NCBI GenBank assembly: GCA_027449865.1
Contig: DAIDKV010000207.1
Location: 1 to 38,774 of the forward strand
Origin: Planctomycetales bacterium
GTDB lineage: Bacteria; Planctomycetota; Planctomycetia; Isosphaerales; Isosphaeraceae
Direction: 5' to 3'
Length of the DNA: 38,774 nucleotides
Each line of letters opens with the position of its first letter. Position 1 is the first letter of the stretch. The notes beneath the pieces are model-generated. The model was not told the origin of the DNA. It made no database searches and worked only from the letters and a program-made list of their open reading frames with translations. Below are positions 9,424 to 16,796 of the stretch, piece by piece. Made by a program: the position numbers and the translations under genes.

Positions 9424-9716
9424 TTCCGGGCTTTGGACCCGCTGAAATCCTTCTCCAGCGCGTCGAAGACGTCATCCATCAGCCGACCCTCGCCCCGATC
9501 GGCCGAGTTAAGGCTCTCCTTGACGGCCTGGACCGTCTCCAGCCGTTCGGCGGGCTCGAAAAGCCGCTGGTAGGACGCGGCGTCCTGAACCACCAGCTCC
9601 GCCTTGCCGTTGATGGTCAGCACGACGGGATGGCCGGTTTTCTTGAGCTGACGCAGGAACTCCGGGGTCTTCCGTCTGAAATCGGTCAGGGAGTGGATGT
9701 CCTGGCTAAGATTCAT
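9420..9716 (-). CDS. Phd/YefM-family antitoxin
   Basis: This 98-residue protein has the Phd/YefM signature: SLTDFRRKTPEFLRQLKKTG, followed by PVVLTINGKAELVVQDAASY at about 30-49. That is the DNA-binding N-terminal fold. A charged C-terminal helix (ERLETVQAVKESL) would wrap the toxin. Family members bind their own promoter and neutralise a ParE, RelE or Doc toxin. I chose the ATG at 9716 because the protein then starts at the conserved MNLSQDIHSLTDF; an upstream Met adds 36 residues of unrelated composition. The toxin downstream is broken, so this is now an orphan antitoxin. It may still repress transcription or counter related toxins. Confidence 0.85.
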   Translation of the reverse strand: MNLSQDIHSLTDFRRKTPEFLRQLKKTGHPVVLTINGKAELVVQDAASYQRLFEPAERLETVQAVKESLNSADRGEGRLMDDVFDALEKDFSGSKARK

Positions 9717-9936
9717 GAGAGCCCCCGTTGTCCGCATCGATAACGCACCGAATTCGATGATGCACGATCCCGGACCGTTCAGCAAGCGAAAACGCACGCC
9801 GGCAACGTGCATGAATCGGTGCATTTCATTGCGGCGGCCTGAACCTGCGTTACGATGGCCGGGTCAGAAGCAGATCTCGTAATCCGATACTCAGGTTCGG
9901 CCTCTCGCACCGCGGATCTCAAGTCCCGGGGGATTC

Positions 9937-10830
9937 ATGGACATCATCGATTATGCGACGGCCCGGCGGCTGCTGGCCGCCATTCCCCCTCTCCATGACG
10001 CGGTTGCCGCCTTCTTCAACGACCATCTTGGCCGACCCTTCCCCCTCGCCCCCATGGCGGCGGAAATTGCCGCGTGCCGCGACCCTGAAATCATCCGGAC
10101 CGCCTATAGCCAGGGCAGCATCCTCGTCGAGGTTGCGGCCGATCACCTCGTCGCCTTCTCGAAGACCTTGACCGAACCGGTCGAAGCGTTCGCGCCGTGG
10201 GTGTCGGTCCGGGCGGTGATGGAGACGGCCGCACTTGCCGCCTGGTTCATGGATCCGGCCATCACCGTCGACGAACGCGCCAATCGCAGTTTTGCCTTCC
10301 GCTACGAGGGCCTGATCGAGCAGGCGAAGTTCCTCCGTGCGTCCAAATCCAAGCAGAGCGATCTCGATACGGTCAATGAGCGGATCGAGGACCTGGAAGC
10401 GAAGGCCAACCGGCTCGGGATTCCGAAGCTGCGTGGCAAGGACCACAAGCGCAGCGGCGTTGGGATGCGGATGCCTTCGGTGACGGAGCTCGTTAGCCAG
10501 GTCCACGACGACGAGGCGGGCTATCGCCTGGCCTCGGCCGTGACGCACGGCCACCATTGGGCCGTGCAGCAGATGGGCTATACGTTCTACGAACGGGATG
10601 ACGGGACGTCGGATTACGTCAGGCTCAAGAAGCATATCTCGCCGGGGGTGGTCGGTTACCTCGCGGCGCGCACCGTCCGCGCCTTCGTCAAGCCGGTCTG
10701 GTATAAGAGCCTCCAGCAGGGCTGGGATCTGGAGCGGCTGACGGGCATTCTCGAGGCGACCTACGACGCGATGGCGATTGTCGAGCGGGTGCGCTTCTGG
10801 AGGAACGACATGGCGTCGCCCGGTTCTTGA
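9937..10830 (+). CDS. helical protein of unknown function
   Basis: The 297-residue product is mostly helical and soluble, without a signal peptide or membrane segment. Visible features are SVRAVMETAALAAWFMDP at about 90-107, a charged segment at about 125-165 that may be coiled coil, and ASAVTHGHHWAVQQMGYTFY at about 203-222. The layout (a helix bundle with a conserved-looking HG pair, and an early segment sorting members by neighbours) reminds me of DUF5677-like proteins, but I cannot confirm it. The start at 9937 has GGGGGA seven bases upstream. A possible promoter, TTGCGG-16-TACGAT, ends near 9856. It lies between the orphan antitoxin and the origin, so it is part of the plasmid-like backbone or its cargo. 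Confidence 0.65.
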   Translation: MDIIDYATARRLLAAIPPLHDAVAAFFNDHLGRPFPLAPMAAEIAACRDPEIIRTAYSQGSILVEVAADHLVAFSKTLTEPVEAFAPWVSVRAVMETAALAAWFMDPAITVDERANRSFAFRYEGLIEQAKFLRASKSKQSDLDTVNERIEDLEAKANRLGIPKLRGKDHKRSGVGMRMPSVTELVSQVHDDEAGYRLASAVTHGHHWAVQQMGYTFYERDDGTSDYVRLKKHISPGVVGYLAARTVRAFVKPVWYKSLQQGWDLERLTGILEATYDAMAIVERVRFWRNDMASPGS

Positions 10831-11058
10831 CGTGGGAAGCCGCGAGAGGCGATCTCGGCATCAGGACTTCCAGCGATAAGCAGAATGGCGGATTAGAAGG
10901 CCATAGCGTGCTGATTGGCATCTCGGACAGGATGAGACCTCCGCAGCGTTTCAACGCTCCCTGCGCCTTCCGGTGCGGTCCTCACCTCAGCCCCTCCTCC
11001 CCTCCCCTTGCATGCAATTTTGCGGCTTCTCTTGGCACCGTCGGATCGCGTTTCGCCG

Positions 11059-11462
11059 TTATCCACAGCGCTTACCCGACAGCTACAGGTTAAGTATATA
11101 GGTCTTATATAGGTTTGTGCGACCAACTGACCGTGATGTAGCCCGCAGTTTCCCGTGAGGCGCTGCGACCAACTGACCGTGACACGCGCGACCAACTGAC
11201 CGTGGATAACTTGGAGATTCCGCGGAGTTATCCACAGGAACCCCTGAAAACCCGCGACCAACTGACCGTGGAGTGCTTCCAGGGCGGCGGAATGCGCCTC
11301 TTTCAGGCGTCCCACGCGAGCGAACCCGTGGCGGACGCTGCTCTCCCGCGACCAAGTGACCGCGGAGAGGCGCGACCAAGTGACCGTGCCCTCCCCCGCG
11401 ACCAACTGACCGTGGAGAGGCGCGACCAACTGATCGTGGAGAGGCGCGACCAACTGATCGTG
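11059..11462. other. iteron-type plasmid origin of replication
   Basis: The region combines the parts of a Rep-controlled origin. Two consensus DnaA boxes (TTATCCACA) lie at 11059-11067 and 11228-11236. An AT-rich stretch at about 11088-11117, containing TATATAGG and TTATATAGG, is suited to strand opening. Nine iterons follow at 11119-11462. The repA gene ends 12 bases away at 11474 and reads toward the origin. The 230 bases before it, from 10831, hold nothing I can identify beyond the end of the preceding gene. Confidence 0.85.
11119..11462 (+). repeat. nine iterons, consensus GCGACCAACTGACCGTG
   Basis: Copies start at 11119, 11165, 11188, 11254, 11348, 11372, 11398, 11422 and 11446, all in the same orientation. 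The first four and the one at 11398 are exact. Those at 11348 and 11372 carry CAAG for CAAC, with CCGCG ending the former. The last two have GATCG for GACCG. Spacing in the second cluster is 24, 26, 24 and 24 bases, slightly over two helical turns. That suits Rep monomers bound in a row on one face. The second cluster could also serve copy-number control by handcuffing. Confidence 0.9.
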
Positions 11463-11473
11463 GACAAAGGAAC

Positions 11474-12391
11474 CTATTCCAGCAGGGAGAACTGTTGCGT
11501 CTTGGCGGCTACCGGCGGCCGGCTGTTACGCAGGGTCACCCCCTTCTCGTCGGCCTCCAGCTTGGCGTCCGGATAGGCGGCCTGGACTTGGCGGAGGGTA
11601 TGCAGGAAGCGGCGGCGGAAGTCGCGGACGCGAGCGAACCCCTGGCCGAACTGCTGGTGCAGGGAGTTCCAGGCGATGAATTGATCCTTCTTCGGGGAGA
11701 TCCGGTGGAGGCGCTGCGCCAGCCACACGTAGACGTCGAGCGCCATCGAGGAGCCCGAAAGCGCCGCGATGGCCCGGTGATCGAGCGGGACGGCGTGACG
11801 CCCGAGGCTTTGGAAATACTCCTCGCTCAGGCGCACGGTCGAGGGCCAGAGGACACGCTGATCGGCCTGTTTGGGGAACCACAGGTCGAAGGCGCTGACG
11901 ATCTGGGTGTTGACTTGCACCGCCCTTCCCTCCTCGACGATGCCCATACGCAGCGTGGCCGAGGCCAGGCGGGCGAGCTGGTCCTTGAGCATCCGCAGGT
12001 GGTGGCCGTTGGTCTCGATCCGCAGCGACCGGGCGAAGGCCGTCATCGAGTCCTCGACGTCCACCACGGGCTGGCCGGTGCGGACGGCTTCGCTCGCGAG
12101 GTGGATGAGCACCAGCCGCGGCTTCTCGCCGTACGGCAAGCCCAGCCGGACGAACTCGCCTGTGCGGGGGTCGATGGCGGAGCCGGCCTCGATGCGCAGC
12201 ATCGCGTTGCCCTGCTTGCGGTCCCATTCCCGAACATCGTCGCCGGGATTGTTGTAGGGGATGCCGCACTGGCATTGGATGGTATGCAGGTAATCGATCC
12301 GGTCGGGGCGTTCGGCCTGGATCAGCCCCGAGGCCTCGACCAGCTTCTTCTGGTGGCGGGTGAGCGTGAGCTGTTCGGGTGGCTGGGTCAT
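11474..12391 (-). CDS. repA: plasmid replication initiator RepA
   Basis: The 305-residue product resembles plasmid-encoded RepA proteins (Pfam RepA_C type), common on alphaproteobacterial and planctomycete plasmids. Recognisable stretches include GNAMLRIEAGSAIDP near 80, LPYGEKPRLVLIHLASEAVR near 105-124, the winged-helix segment ITN-like IETNGHHLRMLKDQLARLAS near 150, and SMALDVYVWLAQRLHRI near 220. It should bind the iterons immediately downstream and open the origin with DnaA. The start at 12391 gives the family-like N-terminus MTQPPEQLTLTRHQKKLVEA. Placing the origin at the 3' end of its own gene is unusual but known. Expression is probably controlled from 12392-12539, where a perfect palindrome lies. 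Its presence argues that this island was, or still can be, a replicon. Confidence 0.85.
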   Translation of the reverse strand: MTQPPEQLTLTRHQKKLVEASGLIQAERPDRIDYLHTIQCQCGIPYNNPGDDVREWDRKQGNAMLRIEAGSAIDPRTGEFVRLGLPYGEKPRLVLIHLASEAVRTGQPVVDVEDSMTAFARSLRIETNGHHLRMLKDQLARLASATLRMGIVEEGRAVQVNTQIVSAFDLWFPKQADQRVLWPSTVRLSEEYFQSLGRHAVPLDHRAIAALSGSSMALDVYVWLAQRLHRISPKKDQFIAWNSLHQQFGQGFARVRDFRRRFLHTLRQVQAAYPDAKLEADEKGVTLRNSRPPVAAKTQQFSLLE

Positions 12392-12473
12392 ATCGGTCGG
12401 GCTATGTCGTTGAGACGGCGACCATAGCAGCGGGTCGGGGTGGGTGTCAAAGCCGGGTGACGGGGTATCACAC

Positions 12474-12485
12474 TGTCACGTGACA
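12474..12485. promoter_or_regulatory. perfect 12-bp palindrome upstream of repA
   Basis: TGTCACGTGACA lies 83 bases upstream of the repA start, between repA and the partition genes. Related pieces (CACGTGTCAC, CGTGTGACA) recur in the array upstream of parA. It could be an operator for RepA or for the ribbon-helix-helix partition protein. This is inference from position. Confidence 0.4.
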
Positions 12486-12539
12486 CGATGAAACCTTGAC
12501 CATTGAGCAAGGGGATGGCGTTATCGCACCGGCCGGACT

Positions 12540-12836
12540 TCATCCCTCTCCCCTCCCCTTGAGCTCGGCGATGGTGGGCAACCCCTTCTGGCGGAACACC
12601 AGATCGAGCCCGTCGAGAAGGTAGTCGTGCATCTTCCGGCGTTCATCGAAGGCCAGGCGGCGAAGCTGCTCATGCACGGGGATCGGCAGATAGGTCGAAT
12701 GCGCGACCGTCCCCTTGACGCGCTCGCGGCGGCGCGGCGGCTCCGGTTCGGACGGCGGCGCGGCGGGCGGCTCCGCCGGGGCGGTGTTCACCGTGCGGCT
12801 GAGGATCGCGTCAAGCGACGTTCGTTTCTTGCTCAT
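12540..12836 (-). CDS. ribbon-helix-helix partition partner of ParA
   Basis: This 98-residue protein follows parA with a 26-base overlap, the position of the small centromere-binding protein in type Ib partition loci. Residues 1-45 are a flexible Pro/Ala/Glu-rich and basic arm (APAEPPAAPPSEPEPPRRR). About 47-90 resemble a ribbon-helix-helix fold: a short strand AHSTYLPIPV, helix HEQLRRLAFDERRK, then helix MHDYLLDGLDLVFRQ. In such systems the dimer binds centromere repeats and stimulates the ParA ATPase through its flexible arm. I chose the ATG at 12836 because it opens MSKKRTSLDAIL, a common start for these proteins. The likely target is the 120-bp repeat array upstream of parA. Confidence 0.7.
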   Translation of the reverse strand: MSKKRTSLDAILSRTVNTAPAEPPAAPPSEPEPPRRRERVKGTVAHSTYLPIPVHEQLRRLAFDERRKMHDYLLDGLDLVFRQKGLPTIAELKGRGEG

Positions 12837-13455
12837 GCGTGACCTTCTCCATCTTGCGGACAATCCAGTGCCAGAGCTGGGCGATTTCGGCGGCGGCCTT
12901 GCCGCCGGGCTCGAATTCGGCGACGCCGAGACCCGCGCCGTGTGCGTCCTGATAGGCGGTGCGGGCGACGATGCGCACCGGGCAGACGATGCCGAGCATG
13001 CCCAGACCCATCTCGGCCTCGGTGATCCGCCCTCCCCTCGGCGGCGTCTGGGTCAGGACGAAGGCGGCGGGCTTGGCCAGGCGCTTGATCGCCTCGGCCG
13101 TGGGCAGCGTCGCCTTGAGATCGACAGGCGTCGGGCGGCAGGGGACGATACAGAAATCTGCGGCCCGGATGGCGGCGGTAGTCGAAGGCTCGTCGCGGCC
13201 GGGCGTGTCGATCAGGACATAGTCGAATCCGGCGGCCTTAGCATTGGACAGGGCCTCCGGCAATTGCCAGGAACCGACCTTGACCAGGCGCGGCGCCTCG
13301 GCCTCGCGGTCCTGATACCAGCCCTCGGCCGACGCCTGGGGGTCGAGGTCGAGGATCAGGGCCGCTTTCTTCTGACCGGCCAGGACGGCGCAGTTGAGGG
13401 CGAGAGTGGTCTTGCCGGCGCCGCCCTTTTGGGTGATGAACGTGATGATGCGCAT
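12811..13455 (-). CDS. parA: ParA-family partition ATPase
   Basis: The 214-residue product has the deviant Walker A box KGGAGKTT at residues 10-17, the A' motif LILDLDPQAS at about 33-42, and Walker B YVLIDTPG at about 79-86. It lacks the N-terminal DNA-binding extension of type Ia ParA, so it is a small type Ib enzyme. It should bind nucleoid DNA when ATP-bound and move the plasmid as the partner protein stimulates hydrolysis. The operon order is parA, then the ribbon-helix-helix gene, then repA, all on the minus strand. The array of 120-bp repeats starts about 100 bases upstream of its start codon and is the expected centromere and operator. Confidence 0.9.
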   Translation of the reverse strand: MRIITFITQKGGAGKTTLALNCAVLAGQKKAALILDLDPQASAEGWYQDREAEAPRLVKVGSWQLPEALSNAKAAGFDYVLIDTPGRDEPSTTAAIRAADFCIVPCRPTPVDLKATLPTAEAIKRLAKPAAFVLTQTPPRGGRITEAEMGLGMLGIVCPVRIVARTAYQDAHGAGLGVAEFEPGGKAAAEIAQLWHWIVRKMEKVTHEQETNVA

Positions 13456-13560
13456 ACGGAGGTCGTGCTGTGAGTGACACCGTCATCGCGGGACCAGAGT
13501 GCGCCCTTATCAAGGCGTCCCGGTACCACGCGAAACGGCTAAGGCCTGACCATAGGGTCG

Positions 13561-13980
13561 CATTATACTACTGTAAAGTGAAAAATGCCTCGTGTGACAA
13601 TGCCACACCATGGCGCAGGTGTCCCACTAACACGTGTCACCTGCACACAGTGAAAGTAATATTATGTGAAAGCGGGATACAGAGACGCGGTGATGCAGTG
13701 GAAATGGTAGAGCATGATCCCGTCAAGCGGTGGCCACGGTATCACGATACAGCGTGATACTCAGAAAACGTGACAACGGCATCATGAAATACAGCTATAG
13801 CAAGAGGCCGTGATACAGTGGGTACGGTGACGCGTGATCCCATCAAGGCGTGACCAAGGTGTATCGGCAGTGAGGGCTGCTAGTACACAGTGACAATATT
13901 GTCATGTGAAAGCGTTTCAACACTATACTATGATGCAGTGGAAACGGTAACGGATGATCCCGGTATGCCGTGGTCACGCC
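13561..13980. repeat. centromere-like array with exact 120-bp period
   Basis: Three 50-base blocks start at 13691, 13811 and 13931, exactly 120 bases apart. They share TGATRCAGTG, then GTGATCCC or ATGATCCC, then a TGGYCACG-like end. A more diverged copy sits one period upstream at 13571. Other pieces obey the same lattice. ACACAGTGA and ATGTGAAAGCG recur 240 bases apart (13645 and 13885 onward), and CAYTATACTA recurs 360 bases apart (13561 and 13921). GTGA and TCAC tetramers pepper the whole stretch. Its place directly upstream of parA suggests the partition site, bound by the ribbon-helix-helix protein, and probably also the parA operator. Confidence 0.7.
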
Positions 13981-14653
13981 GTGGCGCGGAAACCAAGGGT
14001 GAGAGCGGCTGTCCGGCTCGCCTTTCCCCCACGGCCACCCCCCGCTGTCCCCTCCCGGAGGGGAGGGGAAACGGGAAAGGGGAGGGGGAGTTCCCCCGCC
14101 GGGGGATAGGGGGACTGACCGACCATCGCCGCGTCAGCGGCCACCGCCGCACATCCTTTGCCGGAACCGGCCCCCCCAAGGCCGAATGGGGGCCGGGCCG
14201 AGCAAACACGATCACGCTTCCTTCAGCGAACCGACGGGCGATCCGGCATGAACGGCGGGAGGTCTTCCGAGCGCCGGGCGTGCCGGTCGCCGGTTCGCGA
14301 CCAGGAACCGGGGGTGGGCGGTCGACCGTGCCGGTCCGCAAGGGCGGAGGCGAAGCGATCAGCGGCGGAACCCGAGCATAGGCCTGGGACTGTCGACGAG
14401 ACGAGGGCTGCCAGAGAGTCCAGCCGTCGACCACGGCATGGCGCCTCCGGCTGTCGATGTTCCCGGTCATCGTGGTCCCGCTGGTTGCCGCGGGAGGTGG
14501 TGTCGACCGACTGGCTGTCGACGACGGGCGGAAGGAGCGGGGAGGGGGCTTTTCCGGCGTGCGGCCCCTGCGATTGATCAGGTGCTGTTGGGCTGCCATC
14601 CGTCGACGGGCCGCAGGGCGACCTGGCAAGGCTGTGCGGCGGTGGCCGCGGGC
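13981..14653. other. gene-free GC-rich stretch with a GTCGAC cluster
   Basis: I find no convincing gene in these 670 bases. Open frames on both strands are Arg/Pro/Gly-rich and lack ribosome sites. Seven GTCGAC hexamers lie between 14321 and 14695, the last just inside the small downstream gene, at 14321, 14392, 14426, 14502, 14517, 14602 and 14690. This is far denser than chance would give in DNA of this composition. The stretch may be part of the partition or transfer region, or degraded DNA. Confidence 0.4.
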
Positions 14654-14818
14654 CTATCCGGCCGCGGTCTTATTGATGCGGGTTTCCAGGTCGACCAGGG
14701 CCGCGAGTATGTCGCCGACGAAATTCCCCGGCACAAGCACGGACCTACGTCCGCGCCGCCGTACGCGCTTAAGTGTCTTTGAGTCAATACTTTGTGGCAC
14801 ATTACCGTCTAGGATCAT
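14654..14818 (-). CDS. 54-residue small protein, unknown
   Basis: The peptide starts MILDGNVPQS, has the basic run KRVRRRGRRS at about 17-26, and ends with an amphipathic helix (GDILAALVDLETRINKTAAG). Codon use in the second half is normal for the window. The ATG sits inside ATGA, overlapping the stop of the remnant frame upstream, and directly beside an 8-bp inverted repeat. No Shine-Dalgarno is evident. It could be a short DNA-binding or regulatory protein, or the surviving tail of a decayed gene. I recognise no family. Confidence 0.35.
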   Translation of the reverse strand: MILDGNVPQSIDSKTLKRVRRRGRRSVLVPGNFVGDILAALVDLETRINKTAAG

Positions 14819-14970
14819 GTAAGGAATCCTAGGTATTTTTCCTTACAAGCGCAAGGATTGTTGGGTGGGCCCGCCGTGGGACATGCCTGTCGCCGCTGGA
14901 GAGGCGGGCGGAAATGCTTGGCGGCGTGTATGACGGCCTCGTCCAGGTTCGGATGCTCAAACAGTCGCAT
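14815..14970 (-). pseudogene. N-terminal fragment resembling an AbiEii/AbiGii-type toxin
   Basis: The first 21 residues, MRLFEHPNLDEAVIHAAKHF plus Arg, resemble how I recall nucleotidyltransferase AbiEii-family toxins beginning (LFxHPxFxxAVxxAAxHF). The similarity then stops. The frame runs on with cysteine- and proline-rich sequence to a TGA at 14815, only 51 residues against about 250-300 for the family. The G/C-ending codons at the start fade in the tail. I read this as a truncated remnant of an abortive-infection gene. The assignment rests on memory of the N-terminal pattern and is tentative. Confidence 0.3.
14819..14846. promoter_or_regulatory. 8-bp inverted repeat next to a small gene
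   Basis: GTAAGGAA (14819-14826) and TTCCTTAC (14839-14846) are perfect inverted copies 12 bases apart, ending one base before the small gene's start codon. They could be an operator or an mRNA hairpin masking the start. Confidence 0.35.
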
Positions 14971-15069
14971 GCAAGCCACACGAGGACAATGGAGACCTTC
15001 AGGGCGCGCCGCCTGGGTATCTGCCCGGAAGCATTGAAACCTATTGATTGCTCTGGGACCGTCATCGCC

Positions 15070-15156
15070 TCACGGTAGGAGATGCCCGAGATACGCCGAC
15101 CGCAAAGTCAGAACCTGGAGACTCACCTCGAAGTGATCTGCGATTAACCGCCGCAT
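15070..15156 (-). pseudogene. short fragment resembling the C-terminus of an ImmA/IrrE-type protein
   Basis: A 28-codon frame reads MRRLIADHFEVSLQVLTLRS and then AYLGHLLP. The pattern of LA-x-x-F-x-VS followed by an RL-x-x-LG-like end is common at the C-terminal side of ImmA/IrrE metallopeptidases. Nothing upstream extends it. It may be a chance frame. The rest of 14971-15296 shows no gene. Confidence 0.2.
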
Positions 15157-15296
15157 GAGCCGCGACACTCGACCTTCGCCGGTTCCGGCATCCGCCGAGA
15201 CTTAACCGTTTTCGCCATCACCGTTTGTCTTGAAGCCGCTCCGATAGGTGGGGAGAGGGGAGGGTGGTGCACCCTTTTGGCGCGAGGAGGAGAAAC

Positions 15297-16796
15297 TCAC
15301 GGGCCTACGACCGGAATGGCGGCAAATCGACGTGCCCAGGCGGCGCACGCGATGGAGTCTGGTGCGCACATGGGACAGGCGGGGTCTCGAAGAAAAGAGG
15401 CAGCGCGATTCGAGCGCGCCAACGGAGAAAAGAACTGGAATGTAGCGCGTTGACGGGCTTCGGAGAGCGGTTCATTGTGAGGAAGACAATCCTTCAACAA
15501 CGCCGCCGCGAGCATGACGCCCGCCAGCACCGAAACGAATCCGACGGCGAATTCCGGCTCCCCCTCGACGCGGCGGAGCAACGGGAGCAGCCGTGCTCCG
15601 GCGAGGCCACAAGACCCGGTCGCAAGCCAGTCTTTCGCTTCGGCCAAGGAGATCCCGGCCGATTCGGCCAGTGTCGCGAGTTCGGCCTCGCCTGCGGTCT
15701 TGAGCCTCGACCGGAGTTCTTGGTCCGGGGGGATCTTCTCGGGCTGGTTGAAGCAGCGAAGACATGCCCCGACCCCGGGGGGGCCGCAACGGAGGACCTC
15801 AGCTCTCAGGTCGGATGTAGACCCAGAGAGGATCCGGGCGGGATACTGGTTCTGAATCGCTGCGCGGGCCGTGTTGCGGTCCACCGCGGAGACAACGCGG
15901 GGCGTCGACAGCCGGAAGGACTCGATCTCGCGATCATGCGCGCTAAATCGAATCGAGGAATCCGAGAGTGCCCCGGCAGCGGAAGTTGCTTTCGGCGAGC
16001 CTACCGACGTCCGACCGAAAATGGAGTAGCGGTTCAGATTCGTCATGTCCAGGCCCTTCGGGTCGTTGTCGATGAGCACCATCGCGCCCCGTAAGGCAGG
16101 ACACGCCCACAGCGAATGCAACACGCCTGAGCCGACGGCTCCGACGCCGACGAGCGAAGCGTCCAGGGTGAGTTCGATGTTAGACGGGCCGAGGCGAGCG
16201 GGGAGTTCTGCCGCAGAATGGCTCCAGCAGGAATAGAATGCCGATGGAGGGGCGGCGTATGTTCCAGGCTGCATTCTCGCTGCCTTGAACACCTCCGCGG
16301 CGGCGATGCAGGCTGCGATGTAGGGGCCGAACGGGAGCGGCGACTCGTAGTCCAGCCTCTCCATACCAGCCCCGGTCAGAGATACTCCGCCGCACCATCC
16401 TCCCCCGGCGGCAAAGAGGTCGGCCCCGCCGGACATCGGTCGGGCCGGGCCGACGACGATGGTTCGACCGAGTTCTAGCTCCTCAACGACCGGGACGATG
16501 CCGATCGCGTTCCCCCCTACGACCAGCGCCGACCTCAGATCGAGGTCTCGGGATGCGAGCGGGATCACGCGACCGCTCAGGCCGATGCCGGAGGGGCAAC
16601 GGACGGCGACCTTGTGGACGATGCCGTCGAGACGCGCCAGGAGGTTGATGAGCATCCAGGCCGCGTGCTGCGTTGAGGGTAGCGCTGCGGCCTCGCGGGG
16701 GATCGTGATCGTGATGCCGACCTGCTCAACGTTGCCAAAGGGTAAGAAGCGACCGCCAAGATCGCCCTCGTGCCGGCTCGATACGCGCTGGCTCAT
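15297..16796 (-). CDS. E1-like ubiquitin-activating enzyme (ThiF superfamily)
   Basis: This 499-residue protein is the last gene of the ubiquitin-like operon. The adenylation domain spans about 205-440. It has the nucleotide loop VGVGAVGSG (216-224), acidic LIDND (241-245), NLNRY (253-257), a Lys at 269 and VSAVDRN (302-308), all canonical E1/ThiF landmarks. Cys pairs CLRC (345-348) and CPMC (474-477) could bind zinc. Cys396 in GSCGLAG is a candidate for the thioester cysteine, though I cannot prove that. Residues 20-200 form a separate N-terminal domain. Its job would be to adenylate the Gly-Gly tail of the ubiquitin-like protein and pass it to the E2. The ATG at 16796 overlaps the JAMM gene by 71 bases, a long overlap, so the true start may be later. 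Confidence 0.88.
   Translation of the reverse strand: MSQRVSSRHEGDLGGRFLPFGNVEQVGITITIPREAAALPSTQHAAWMLINLLARLDGIVHKVAVRCPSGIGLSGRVIPLASRDLDLRSALVVGGNAIGIVPVVEELELGRTIVVGPARPMSGGADLFAAGGGWCGGVSLTGAGMERLDYESPLPFGPYIAACIAAAEVFKAARMQPGTYAAPPSAFYSCWSHSAAELPARLGPSNIELTLDASLVGVGAVGSGVLHSLWACPALRGAMVLIDNDPKGLDMTNLNRYSIFGRTSVGSPKATSAAGALSDSSIRFSAHDREIESFRLSTPRVVSAVDRNTARAAIQNQYPARILSGSTSDLRAEVLRCGPPGVGACLRCFNQPEKIPPDQELRSRLKTAGEAELATLAESAGISLAEAKDWLATGSCGLAGARLLPLLRRVEGEPEFAVGFVSVLAGVMLAAALLKDCLPHNEPLSEARQRATFQFFSPLARSNRAASFLRDPACPMCAPDSIACAAWARRFAAIPVVGP

Noticed and set aside
10893-11453. 186-residue minus-strand frame with repeated DQLVA motifs
   Set aside because: The peptide repeats are simply translated iterons; no ribosome site or family similarity.
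11119-11462. Regular repeats that might be a CRISPR array
   Set aside because: Units are 17 bases with gaps of 6-60 bases, no cas genes are present, and DnaA boxes plus an adjacent repA identify them as iterons.
11495-12427. 310-residue plus-strand frame opposite repA
   Set aside because: It is antisense to a well-supported RepA and its composition is that of a high-GC shadow frame.
13928-14629. 233-residue minus-strand frame
   Set aside because: Arg/Pro/Ser-rich, crosses the partition array, contains low-complexity SPFPFPLPSGRG, no ribosome site.
15297-16796. E1 as a housekeeping ThiF/MoeB sulfur-carrier enzyme
   Set aside because: It is twice the usual size, has an extra N-terminal domain, and sits with ubiquitin-like, E2-like and JAMM genes rather than cofactor-synthesis genes.
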